Positions 43,670 through 51,327 of a stretch of 64,000 bases of DNA are shown piece after piece. Numbering within the stretch: position 1 is the first letter of the stretch; the number at the start of each line of letters is the position of its first letter. Made by a program: the position numbers and the translations under genes. The DNA comes from Curvibacter delicatus NBRC 14919 (GTDB taxonomy: Bacteria; Pseudomonadota; Gammaproteobacteria; Burkholderiales; Burkholderiaceae_C): the NCBI RefSeq assembly GCF_001592265.1, contig NZ_BCWP01000015.1, forward strand, positions 22,690-86,689, read 5' to 3'. The notes beneath the pieces are model-generated. The model saw only the letters and a list, made by a program, of their open reading frames with translations. It was not told where the DNA came from and ran no database searches.

Positions 43670-45268
43670 CTATCTTAGAGCCTCGGCCGTCACCGCGGCC
43701 GTGCTGGCCGCTGGCGTCGCTGGGTCACCGTGACGCGCCTGGCGCTCGGCCCGCACCCGGACGGCCCGCGGCACGGGCACCCCCTGGGGCGGCAGCACCT
43801 CGCGCAGGCTGCGCGGCCGTGCGCGGGCGCCGCTGGCCAGGTAATCGGCCAGCAAGGCCTGGCGCACCGCCTGTTCGTCGCCCCCGCGTTCGCTGACGAG
43901 GTAATCGAACAGCGCATCGACCAGTTGTTCGGGCGTCAGGTGCGCCGTCTCGCCCTGGCGCTGCCACAGCCAGTCGGCAAAGGCCGCAAAGGCAGCGAAC
44001 GCCGACGGCCCCTGCAACAGCAGCGGCAGGCTTTGCCGGAACCGGCCTGAATTGGCCACCAGATCCCAGTAGCGCGCCAAGCGGGTAAAGCGCTGCAGCG
44101 CGGCCGCGTCCACCGCACCAGTCTGCAACACGGTGTAGGGCGGCGCGGGGTCGTAGACCATGCCGTAGTCGGCGGTGTGACGCGCAATCGGCGTGCCGCG
44201 CAGGCGCTTGAGGATGCCGAGCTGGATCTCGTGCGGCCCCAGCGCGTACAGACGATCGAAACCTTGGGCAAAACTTTGCAGCGTCTCACCCGGCAGACCG
44301 AAGATCAGGTCGGCATGCAGGTGAGCCGGGCTCTCGCCCACCAGCCAGCGCAGGTTGGCCTCGGTCTTGGCGTTGTCCTGCCGGCGCGAGATGCGCTGCT
44401 GCACCTCGACGTTGAAGCTCTGGATGCCAACCTCGAACTGCAGCACGCCCTCAGGGAAGCGGACGATCATGGCTTTCAGCCGGTCGGGCAGCTGGTCCGG
44501 CACCACCTCGAAGTGGACGAACAGGTCCTCACTCATCCGGTCCAGGAAAAACTGCAGGATGCGTACCGAGGCCTCGACCTTGAGGTTGAAGGTACGGTCG
44601 ACAAATTTGAAGTGGCGCGCACCGCGCCGGTACAACGCATCCATCTCGGCCAGAAAGGTGTCGAGGTCGAAAGCCCAGGCGGTCTTGTCGAGCGAGCTCA
44701 AACAGAACTCGCACTTGAACGGGCAACCGCGCGACGCCTCCACGTACAGCAGGCGGTGCGCCAGGTCGTCGTCGCTGTACTCGGCGTAGGGCAGCACGAT
44801 CTCGTCCAGCGGTGGCTGCTCGCCTGCGACGATTTTCATCAGGGGCTGCGGGCCATGCAGCAGCGCCCGGCACAACTTGGGGAAACTGACATCGCCCCAA
44901 CCCGTGATCACGTGGTCAGCCAACTGCACGATGGCCTGTTGCTCGACTTCGTGGCTGACCTCAGGCCCGCCCAACACGACTTTGATAGCCGGTTGCGCAC
45001 TTTTCAGCAAACGCAGCACCTCGGTGGTCTGCGTCACATTCCAGATGTAGACACCAAAACCAACGATGGCCGGATGGAGTGCCAGCAGTTCGTCCACGAT
45101 GTCCTGCGGCTTGCGCGCGATGGTGAACTCACGCAGCACACAACGCGCGCGCAAGTCCTCGCCGCCATGGCGCGCCATGTTGGCCAGCAGGTAACGCAGG
45201 CCGAGCGAGGCGTGGATGTACTTGGCGTTGAGCGTTGTCAGGACGATGGCGGCAGGCTGGTCGGGCAT
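43670..45268 (-). CDS. B12-binding-domain radical SAM protein (DUF4080 type)
   Basis: 532 residues from ATG 45268. The N-terminal domain (TTLNAKYIHASLGLRYL to VVLGGPEVSHE) is B12-binding-like; the radical SAM motif CPFKCEFC (C-x3-C-x2-C) follows at about residue 190; a C-terminal DUF4080 region ends the protein. It reductively cleaves SAM to drive an unknown reaction. It is co-transcribed with the creatininase-family gene downstream. Confidence 0.9.
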   Translation of the reverse strand: MPDQPAAIVLTTLNAKYIHASLGLRYLLANMARHGGEDLRARCVLREFTIARKPQDIVDELLALHPAIVGFGVYIWNVTQTTEVLRLLKSAQPAIKVVLGGPEVSHEVEQQAIVQLADHVITGWGDVSFPKLCRALLHGPQPLMKIVAGEQPPLDEIVLPYAEYSDDDLAHRLLYVEASRGCPFKCEFCLSSLDKTAWAFDLDTFLAEMDALYRRGARHFKFVDRTFNLKVEASVRILQFFLDRMSEDLFVHFEVVPDQLPDRLKAMIVRFPEGVLQFEVGIQSFNVEVQQRISRRQDNAKTEANLRWLVGESPAHLHADLIFGLPGETLQSFAQGFDRLYALGPHEIQLGILKRLRGTPIARHTADYGMVYDPAPPYTVLQTGAVDAAALQRFTRLARYWDLVANSGRFRQSLPLLLQGPSAFAAFAAFADWLWQRQGETAHLTPEQLVDALFDYLVSERGGDEQAVRQALLADYLASGARARPRSLREVLPPQGVPVPRAVRVRAERQARHGDPATPAASTAAVTAEALR

Positions 45269-45294
45269 GCCGCCATTATCGGAGTGCGCCGTTG

Positions 45295-46521
45295 TCAGCG
45301 GGCGTACATCCAGCGCCGCGACCACGGCAGGCCACGCGCCGGGCGGCCTGCCTTGCGGCACAGCACCTGGTACAGCGACACCTCGTCGTGCTCGAAGGCC
45401 CATTGGCTGCCGGCGAGGTAGACACGCCAGATGCGCCAACGTTTCTCATCCACCATGGCCTTGAGTTTCTCGCCGTTGGCCTCGAAGGCTTGGCTCCACA
45501 AGCCGGTGGTGCGCGCGTAGTGGCGGCGCAGGCTCTCGATGTCGAGCGCTTCCAGCCCGCCCTCCTGCATGGTCCTGAGCACGGTGCCGATGTGTGGCAG
45601 CTCGCCGTGCGGGAAGACGTAACGGTCAATGAAACGGCCACCGCCATGGCTGGTTTCGCCGTCATTGGCGTCGGTGGAGGTGATGCCATGGTTGAGCACC
45701 CAGCCCTCGTCCGTCAGCAGTTCGTTGATACGACTGAAATAGCCGGGCAGGTGCTGGATGCCGACGTGCTCGAACATGCCGACGCTGGTGATGCGGTCGA
45801 ACTGGCCCTGCACGTCGCGGTAGTCCTGCAGGCGGATCTCCACCCGGTCCTGCAAGCCGGCCTGGCGCACTCGCTCGGTGGCCAGCTCGAACTGCCGCTG
45901 CGACAGCGTGACGCCGAGGCAGCGCGCGCCGAACTTCGAGGCCGCGCGCATGACCAGCGCGCCCCAGCCGCACCCGATGTCGAGCAGGCGCTGGCCCGGC
46001 TGCAGCTGCACCTTGGTCAGGATGTGGTCGATCTTCTTGGTCTGCGCCTCGGCCAGTGTCTCGTCGCCGTTCTCGAAGTAGGCGCAGGAATAGACCATGG
46101 CCGGGTCGAGCCAGACCTGGTAGAACGCGTTGGAGACGTCGTAGTGGTACTGGATGTCTTCGCGGTCGGTGTTCTTGGTGTGCGTGAAACGGCGCACCAT
46201 GCGCGACAGCCGGCCCTCGGTCTTGCTGCCGGCCTCGGCCAGCCGGTGCGCGATGTCGAGCACGTCGTCCACGCTGCCGGTCACATCGATCTGGCCTTCA
46301 ACATAGGCCTCGCCCAGGCTGTCGAGGCTGGGCGACAGCAGCAGCGGGATGGCGCTGGCCTTGCGCACCTGGATCACCACCTTGGGCTGGCTGAACTCGC
46401 CGAGCCGCAGGCCGGAACCCGGCGCCGGGTTGTCGCCCCACTGAATCAGGACCGGTAGATTGGTCTTGGCCTTGAGTTGCGTCACCCAAGGGCTCAGAAC
46501 CGCTTCCATGCTGGGCACCAT
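45295..46521 (-). CDS. cfa: Cyclopropane-fatty-acyl-phospholipid synthase family protein
   Basis: 408 residues; ATG 46521 is preferred since GGAGG lies 6 bases upstream (an in-frame ATG at 46527 touches that site). SAM-binding LLDIGCGWGALVMRAA, then DYRDVQGQFDRITSVGMFEH and the C-terminal catalytic region match Cfa. It adds a methylene group across the double bond of membrane lipid acyl chains. It is 26 bases upstream of the radical SAM gene. Confidence 0.9.
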   Translation of the reverse strand: MVPSMEAVLSPWVTQLKAKTNLPVLIQWGDNPAPGSGLRLGEFSQPKVVIQVRKASAIPLLLSPSLDSLGEAYVEGQIDVTGSVDDVLDIAHRLAEAGSKTEGRLSRMVRRFTHTKNTDREDIQYHYDVSNAFYQVWLDPAMVYSCAYFENGDETLAEAQTKKIDHILTKVQLQPGQRLLDIGCGWGALVMRAASKFGARCLGVTLSQRQFELATERVRQAGLQDRVEIRLQDYRDVQGQFDRITSVGMFEHVGIQHLPGYFSRINELLTDEGWVLNHGITSTDANDGETSHGGGRFIDRYVFPHGELPHIGTVLRTMQEGGLEALDIESLRRHYARTTGLWSQAFEANGEKLKAMVDEKRWRIWRVYLAGSQWAFEHDEVSLYQVLCRKAGRPARGLPWSRRWMYAR

Positions 46522-46616
46522 AAGCATCCTCCGCTAGATGAACGTCATGCGCAGGCTCTTCTTCGCGGCCTGTTTCCGGGAAACGAAAGCATTATTCGAG
46601 CCCAAGCCGGCTCGTG

Positions 46617-46690
46617 GCTTTGATAGTGTCTATGACAGCCATAGCCTTTTGCAAGCCCTTTCGCATTGGCTTATATTTGGTGCTTGCACC
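46617..46690 (+). repeat. Degenerate TTTGATAG-type short repeat in the cfa-dsbD gap
   Basis: GGCTTTGATAGTGTCTATGA, CCATAGCCTTTTGCAAGCC and TCGCATTGGCTTATATTTGG resemble the TGATAGCTG repeat family with more changes. The 267-base gap (46522-46788) holds no gene. Confidence 0.45.
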
Positions 46691-46788
46691 CGGCGCGGGC
46701 CTGTGGCCTGTGCGTCGCCCGCCCGAACGGGCGGGGAACTTGTGCCGCGCCCCTCACTCCCACCGGCTTCACTCACCGCTTGCCCTTC

Positions 46789-48942
46789 ATGACCTTGCCC
46801 CGGCCGTCCCGACTTCTGCAGAACGCTCTTTTTTTCATAGCAGCTGCCGCTTTATCCATCGGGTCCCAGGCCCAAATAAGCTCGCAAAAAACGGTGGTCA
46901 CCACCGAGCAGGTGCGCGCCGAACTGATGGCCCATGCGCCCCAAGGCGTGGCACCGGGCCAGCCGGTCTGGCTCGGGCTGCAGATCCGGCACCAGCCCGA
47001 ATGGCACACCTACTGGAAGAACTCGGGCGACTCCGGCCTGCCCACGCAGCTGGAATGGACGCTGCCACCGGGCGTGCTGGCCGGCGACATCGCCTGGCCG
47101 CTGCCGCACAAGATCGCGCTCGGCAAGCTGGTCAACTACGGTTATGAAGGCACGCTGCTGCTGCCGGTGCCGCTGACCATCACCCCCGACTTCAAACCTT
47201 CGCTGCTCAACCCGGACCTGACGGTCAAGCTCAAGGCCAGCTGGCTGGTCTGCCGCAAGGAATGCATTCCGGAAGAGGGCGAGTTCACGCTCAGCGTTCC
47301 GGTCAAAGGCTCGACCGCCCTGAACGGCGCCGCCTTTGACGCCGCGCTGGCCGCCCAGCCGCAAGCGCTGGCGGCAGCCAAGGGCAGCCAGCTCCGCATC
47401 GACGGCCGGACCCTGCAGCTGACCTTGCACGGCTTGCCGGCCAGGCTGCAGGGGCAGACGTTGGAGGTTTTTCCCGAGACCGCCGAAATCGTCAACCCCT
47501 CGGCCCCCTGGCAGCAGGCCTGGCAGGGGGCGGTCTGGACCGCCACCCTGCCGCTGGCCGAAGCGCGCAGTGCCAGCCCCACCGTGCTGCCGCTGGTGCT
47601 GACGCACAAGAACGCGGGCTGGCGCGTCGAGTTGCCAGTCACCGGCGAGTGGCCCAAGACGGCGGCCCCGGCGGCGCTGTCGCCAGCGCTGCAGGCGGCC
47701 CTGCAAGCCAATGCACAGATCCCGGCTGCCCCCGCCGCCTCGCTCGGTTTCCTCGCCGCCTTGCTGGGCGCGTTGTTGGGCGGCCTGATTCTCAACCTCA
47801 TGCCCTGCGTCTTTCCGGTGCTGGCCATCAAGGTGCTGAGCTTCACGCGCCATGCCGACGACCACCGCGGCCACCGCATCAGCGGCCTGGCCTACACCGC
47901 GGGTGTGGTGGCGAGTTTTGTGCTGCTGGGCCTGCTGCTGCTGGGCCTGCGCGCCGCCGGCGAAAGCCTGGGCTGGGGCTTCCAACTGCAGAACCCGGCC
48001 GTGGTGGCGGCCCTCGCCGCCCTCTTCACCCTGATCGGCCTCAACCTGGCCGGCGTGTTCGAGTTCGGCCAGTTCGCGCCCTCCTCGCTGGCGGCCTTCC
48101 AGGCGCGCCACCCGGTGCTCGACGCCTTCCTCACCGGCGTGCTGGCGGTGGCGGTGGCCTCGCCCTGCACCGCGCCTTTCATGGGCGCCTCGCTCGGCCT
48201 GGCCGTCACCTTGCCGGCGCTGCAGGCGCTGCTGATCTTTGCCACCATCGGCCTCGGCCTGGCGCTGCCCTACCTGCTGGCCAGCTTCGTGCCGGCCTTT
48301 GCCCGCGCCCTGCCCAAGCCGGGCGCCTGGATGGACGCGCTGCGCAAACTGCTGGCCTTCCCGATGTTCGGCACCGTGGCCTGGCTGGTCTGGGTGCTGG
48401 GCCACCAGAGCGGCGTCGATGGCGCCGGCGCGCTGCTGGCACTGCTGGTGGTTTTCAGCGCAGTGATCTGGTCGCTCACGCTCACCGGCCGTTCACGTTT
48501 TGTGATTGCTACTATTTTGATAGCTGCTGGCGCATGGTTGACATGGGCCATCGGCCCATTTGCCTTGAAAACCCAAACCACCGCGGAAGCCCCGGCGGCC
48601 GGTGAACGCTGGCAGGCCTGGGCCCCGGGCCGGGTGGAGGAACTGGTGGCCGCCCAACAGACCGTGTTCGTCGACTTCACCGCCGCCTGGTGCGTGACCT
48701 GCCAGTACAACAAACAGACCACACTGGCCGATCCCTCTGTGCTGGCCGAGCTGGAAGCGAAAAAGGTGACGCTATTGCGCGCCGACTGGACCCGGCGCGA
48801 CCCGGCCATCACCGCCGCACTGGCGCAGCTGGGGCGCAACGGCGTGCCGGTTTATGTGTTTTACCAACAAGGCAGGGCGCCGATCGTCTTGTCGGAAATC
48901 CTGAGCGTGCAGGAAGTGCGCGCCGCCCTGGCGCAGCTGTGA
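46789..48942 (+). CDS. dsbD: DsbD/ScsB-like thiol:disulfide interchange protein
   Basis: 717 residues. Signal peptide (LFFIAAAALSIGSQA), then a periplasmic DsbD-alpha-like domain with CRKEC near residue 155, a membrane region of about eight segments with the two conserved cysteines (LMPCVFP and ASPCTAPF), and a C-terminal thioredoxin-like domain with CVTC at C635-C638. It carries electrons from cytoplasmic thioredoxin to periplasmic disulfides. ATG 46789 is chosen because it gives the signal peptide. The signal peptide and a segment at about 573-595 are encoded by dispersed repeats. Confidence 0.92.
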   Translation: MTLPRPSRLLQNALFFIAAAALSIGSQAQISSQKTVVTTEQVRAELMAHAPQGVAPGQPVWLGLQIRHQPEWHTYWKNSGDSGLPTQLEWTLPPGVLAGDIAWPLPHKIALGKLVNYGYEGTLLLPVPLTITPDFKPSLLNPDLTVKLKASWLVCRKECIPEEGEFTLSVPVKGSTALNGAAFDAALAAQPQALAAAKGSQLRIDGRTLQLTLHGLPARLQGQTLEVFPETAEIVNPSAPWQQAWQGAVWTATLPLAEARSASPTVLPLVLTHKNAGWRVELPVTGEWPKTAAPAALSPALQAALQANAQIPAAPAASLGFLAALLGALLGGLILNLMPCVFPVLAIKVLSFTRHADDHRGHRISGLAYTAGVVASFVLLGLLLLGLRAAGESLGWGFQLQNPAVVAALAALFTLIGLNLAGVFEFGQFAPSSLAAFQARHPVLDAFLTGVLAVAVASPCTAPFMGASLGLAVTLPALQALLIFATIGLGLALPYLLASFVPAFARALPKPGAWMDALRKLLAFPMFGTVAWLVWVLGHQSGVDGAGALLALLVVFSAVIWSLTLTGRSRFVIATILIAAGAWLTWAIGPFALKTQTTAEAPAAGERWQAWAPGRVEELVAAQQTVFVDFTAAWCVTCQYNKQTTLADPSVLAELEAKKVTLLRADWTRRDPAITAALAQLGRNGVPVYVFYQQGRAPIVLSEILSVQEVRAALAQL
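46827..46880 (+). repeat. Short repeat forming the dsbD signal-peptide coding region
   Basis: CTTTTTTTCATAGCAGCTGC, CGCTTTATCC and CAGGCCCAAATAAG align with the copy in pldA (TTTTTGATAGCTATTGGCGC, ATATCGAC, CACAGCCCAAAAT). Confidence 0.5.
48503..48575 (+). repeat. TTTGATAGCTG short repeat inside dsbD
   Basis: GATTGCTACTATTTTGATAG, CTGCTGGCGCATGG and GGCCATCGGCCCATTTGCC, read in frame as a membrane segment (IATILIAAGAWLTWAIG). Same family as copies at 5850, 16490 and 61808. Confidence 0.7.
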
Positions 48943-48957
48943 GCTGAAAGCACGTGC

Positions 48958-49374
48958 ATGGACCAGACCCAGGCGATCCGCACCATCCTCGACCACTGCC
49001 GCACCGTGGCGGTGGTCGGCCTGTCACCCAAGCCACACCGCGACAGCTACCAGGTGGCACGCTACATGCAGGCGCAGGGCTGGCGCATCGTGCCGGTCAA
49101 CCCGAATGCCAATGGCGAGATCCTGGGTGAGCGGGTCTACCCCAGCCTGCGTGAAGCAGCGCAGCACGCGCGCATCGAGCTGGTGAACTGCTTTCGCAAT
49201 TCGGCCGACATCCCGCCCATCGTCGAGGAGGCCATTGCCATCGGCGCGCAGGCGGTGTGGATGCAGCTCGGCGTGGAACATGCGGCTGCCGCAGACCGGG
49301 CGCGCGCCGCCGGCCTGGCCGTGGTGCAGAATCGTTGCCTGAAGATTGACCACGCCGCCCGCACCCGGGCCTGA
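48958..49374 (+). CDS. CoA-binding-fold protein (YccU-like)
   Basis: 138 residues, 15 bases after dsbD. TVAVVGLSPKPHRDSYQVAR and IVPVNPNANGEILGERVYPS, then AVWMQLGVEH and KIDHAA match the Rossmann CoA-binding family. Probably a metabolic regulator or thioesterase-related protein; function unknown. No signal peptide. Confidence 0.88.
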   Translation: MDQTQAIRTILDHCRTVAVVGLSPKPHRDSYQVARYMQAQGWRIVPVNPNANGEILGERVYPSLREAAQHARIELVNCFRNSADIPPIVEEAIAIGAQAVWMQLGVEHAAAADRARAAGLAVVQNRCLKIDHAARTRA

Positions 49375-49384
49375 GTACAAGAAT

Positions 49385-49750
49385 ATGAGCGAGACAAACA
49401 GCCGCGACAGCACGGCACCGGAAACCATCGAGGTGCCCTATGACGAGTTCCGCACCGGCCTGCCGGCCGGGCGTTTCCGCGTCATCGTCAACCCGGAGCG
49501 GGCACGCAAGTACGTCAAGCACCGGCTGATGCTGACGGCGCTGATCCTGCCCATCATCGGGACCGGCATCGGCATGGCTTGGTACGGCTATCCGTGGATC
49601 GGCCTGGGCCTGGTGCTGGCCGGTATCGCGGCGCACCGGCTCGTGACCCACCAGGCCCCCAAGATCCTGCTGCACATGGCCGGCCAGGACGCGCGCATCT
49701 ACCGCGAGGCAATCGACTTCGAAATCCTCGAAGTGCGCTTGGCCCGGTAA
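49385..49750 (+). CDS. Small membrane protein
   Basis: 121 residues from ATG 49385. Two hydrophobic segments ([17 protein letters not shown] and [17 protein letters not shown]) follow a charged N-terminal region. The C-terminus is charged and likely cytoplasmic. It lies 10 bases after the CoA-binding gene and is probably co-transcribed. No family recognised. Confidence 0.7.
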   Translation: MSETNSRDSTAPETIEVPYDEFRTGLPAGRFRVIVNPERARKYVKHRLMLTALILPIIGTGIGMAWYGYPWIGLGLVLAGIAAHRLVTHQAPKILLHMAGQDARIYREAIDFEILEVRLAR

Positions 49751-49785
49751 GGCCCGCCGCCCGAGCTGCCGCCGGGCCGCCCCAA

Positions 49786-49855
49786 GGTAACGAGCGCCCC
49801 CTTCCCCTTGTGTGGGGCAGCGAACGACACGAAGTGCGGGCGCGTGGGGACGCCG
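49786..49855 (+). repeat. Dispersed GGGGCAGCG...GCGTGGGG repeat upstream of hemE
   Basis: CCCCAAGG and AGCGCCCCCTTCCCC are followed by GTGGGGCAGCGAACGACACG, AAGTGC and GCGCGTGGGGACG, the same order as the copy at 19411-19476. It fills much of the 128-base gap before hemE. Confidence 0.65.
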
Positions 49856-49878
49856 GTACACCTGCGACAATTGGGGGT

Positions 49879-50985
49879 ATGAGTTCTACCCCCCGCTTCG
49901 CCCCCCTGCAAAACGACACCTTCCTGCGCGCCTGCCTGCGCCAGGCCACCGACTACACGCCGCTGTGGCTGATGCGCCAGGCCGGCCGTTACCTGCCCGA
50001 GTACTGCGCCACGCGCGCCAAGGCCGGCAGCTTCATGGGCCTGGCCACCAACGTGGACTACGCCACCGAGGTCACGCTGCAGCCGCTGGAACGCTACCCG
50101 CTCGATGCCGCCATTCTGTTCAGCGACATCCTGACCGTGCCCGATGCCATGGGCCTGGGCCTGTCCTTCGCCCAGGGCGAGGGTCCGCGTTTTGCCACCG
50201 CCGTGCGCGACGAGGCGGCCGTGGCCAAGCTCGAAGTGCCGGACATGGACAAGCTGCGTTATGTGTTCGACGCTGTGACCTCGATCCGCAAGGCGCTGAA
50301 CGGCCGCGTGCCGCTGATCGGTTTCTCCGGCAGCCCGTGGACGCTGGCCTGCTACATGGTCGAAGGCGCCGGCTCGGACGACTACCGCCAGGTCAAGACC
50401 ATGCTGTACAGCCGGCCGGACCTGATGCACCGCATCCTGCAAGTGAACGCTGACGCCGTGGCCACCTACCTGAACGCCCAGATCGACGCCGGCGCCCAAG
50501 CGGTGATGATCTTCGACAGCTGGGGTGGTGTGCTGGCCGACGGCGCCTTCCAGCAGTTCAGCCTGGCCTACACGGCCCGCGTGCTGGCGCAGCTCAAGCG
50601 CACCGGCGTGGACGGCCAAGTGGTGCCGCGCATCGTCTTCACCAAGGGCGGTGGCCTGTGGCTGGAGGAGATGGGCCAACTCGACTGCGACGTGCTCGGC
50701 CTGGACTGGACCGTGAACCTGGGCAAGGCGCGTGCGCAGGTTGGCGCGCACAAGGCGCTGCAGGGCAATATCGACCCGAACGTGCTGTTTGCCCCGCCGG
50801 CCGCCATCGAGGCCGAGGTGAAGAAGGTGCTGGACAGCTTCGGCGCACCGCACCGCGACCCGGCCACCCAGGGCCCGACCCACATCTTCAACCTCGGCCA
50901 TGGCATCAGCCAGTACACCCCGCCCGAGCACGTGGCAGCCCTGGTGCAAGCGGTGCACGAACATTCCCGCAAGATGCGGAAATAG
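49879..50985 (+). CDS. hemE: Uroporphyrinogen decarboxylase
   Basis: 368 residues. [20 protein letters not shown] is the HemE N-terminal signature, [20 protein letters not shown] the second, and [15 protein letters not shown] the C-terminal one. It removes four carboxyl groups from uroporphyrinogen III in haem synthesis in the cytoplasm. A short AT-richer gap with DnaA-box-like sequences separates it from priA. Confidence 0.97.
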   Translation: MSSTPRFAPLQNDTFLRACLRQATDYTPLWLMRQAGRYLPEYCATRAKAGSFMGLATNVDYATEVTLQPLERYPLDAAILFSDILTVPDAMGLGLSFAQGEGPRFATAVRDEAAVAKLEVPDMDKLRYVFDAVTSIRKALNGRVPLIGFSGSPWTLACYMVEGAGSDDYRQVKTMLYSRPDLMHRILQVNADAVATYLNAQIDAGAQAVMIFDSWGGVLADGAFQQFSLAYTARVLAQLKRTGVDGQVVPRIVFTKGGGLWLEEMGQLDCDVLGLDWTVNLGKARAQVGAHKALQGNIDPNVLFAPPAAIEAEVKKVLDSFGAPHRDPATQGPTHIFNLGHGISQYTPPEHVAALVQAVHEHSRKMRK

Positions 50986-51035
50986 TGGTTTTCCCGAGTT
51001 CCGGCATGCCCCAGAACAGGTTGGTGAATCCTGAC

Positions 51036-51044
51036 TTATGCACA
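51036..51044 (+). promoter_or_regulatory. DnaA-box match TTATGCACA
   Basis: TTATGCACA fits the consensus TTATNCACA at every defined position; it lies in the gap upstream of priA. Confidence 0.5.
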
Positions 51045-51170
51045 AAAGCTGTGCTGCGGTGCAGAATCCGTCCCCCAAATGGGGGATGCCCGCTATCAAA
51101 GCCATAGCGGACCTAAGTGGTTGATTTATAAGGGTTTAGTACTTTGCTTTTTTTGTGGGCATTCCAAGAA

Positions 51171-51191
51171 AAGCCTTGATTTTCAAGGCTT
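51171..51191 (-). terminator. Hairpin upstream of priA
   Basis: AAGCCTTGA and TCAAGGCTT pair with a 3-base loop. On the minus strand the stem is followed by TTTTC. No minus-strand gene ends here, so it may be only an mRNA leader structure. Confidence 0.3.
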
Positions 51192-51222
51192 CGGCCTGAA
51201 TCGATACGCGATATCAACAAAG

Positions 51223-51231
51223 TTATCCACA
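51223..51231 (+). promoter_or_regulatory. DnaA-box match TTATCCACA
   Basis: TTATCCACA is identical to the strongest E. coli DnaA-box form; same strand as the first one, 187 bases apart, 97 bases before the priA start. Confidence 0.55.
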
Positions 51232-51327
51232 GAAACTTTGAATGCTTTACAAAAGCCTTCCAGATCAAGCACTTAGCGTCTTTTTCGGAAGTCAACTTCA
51301 AGAATTCACCCCAACTCGGGCTTTTCC

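Larger units (their letters stand above)
50986..51327. other. 342-base AT-rich gap between hemE and priA
   Basis: No gene. It contains an inverted repeat CCCCCAAATGGGGG (about 51072-51085), a GCTAT...ATAGC pair, a 9-bp hairpin at 51171-51191 and two DnaA-box matches. GC content is clearly lower than on either side. It could hold the priA promoter, and DnaA control is suggested below. Confidence 0.6.

Noticed and set aside
51036..51231. DnaA boxes as a replication origin
   Set aside because: Only two boxes, no dnaA, dnaN, gyrB or rpmH nearby, and no AT-rich 13-mer-like tract; regulation of priA is simpler.
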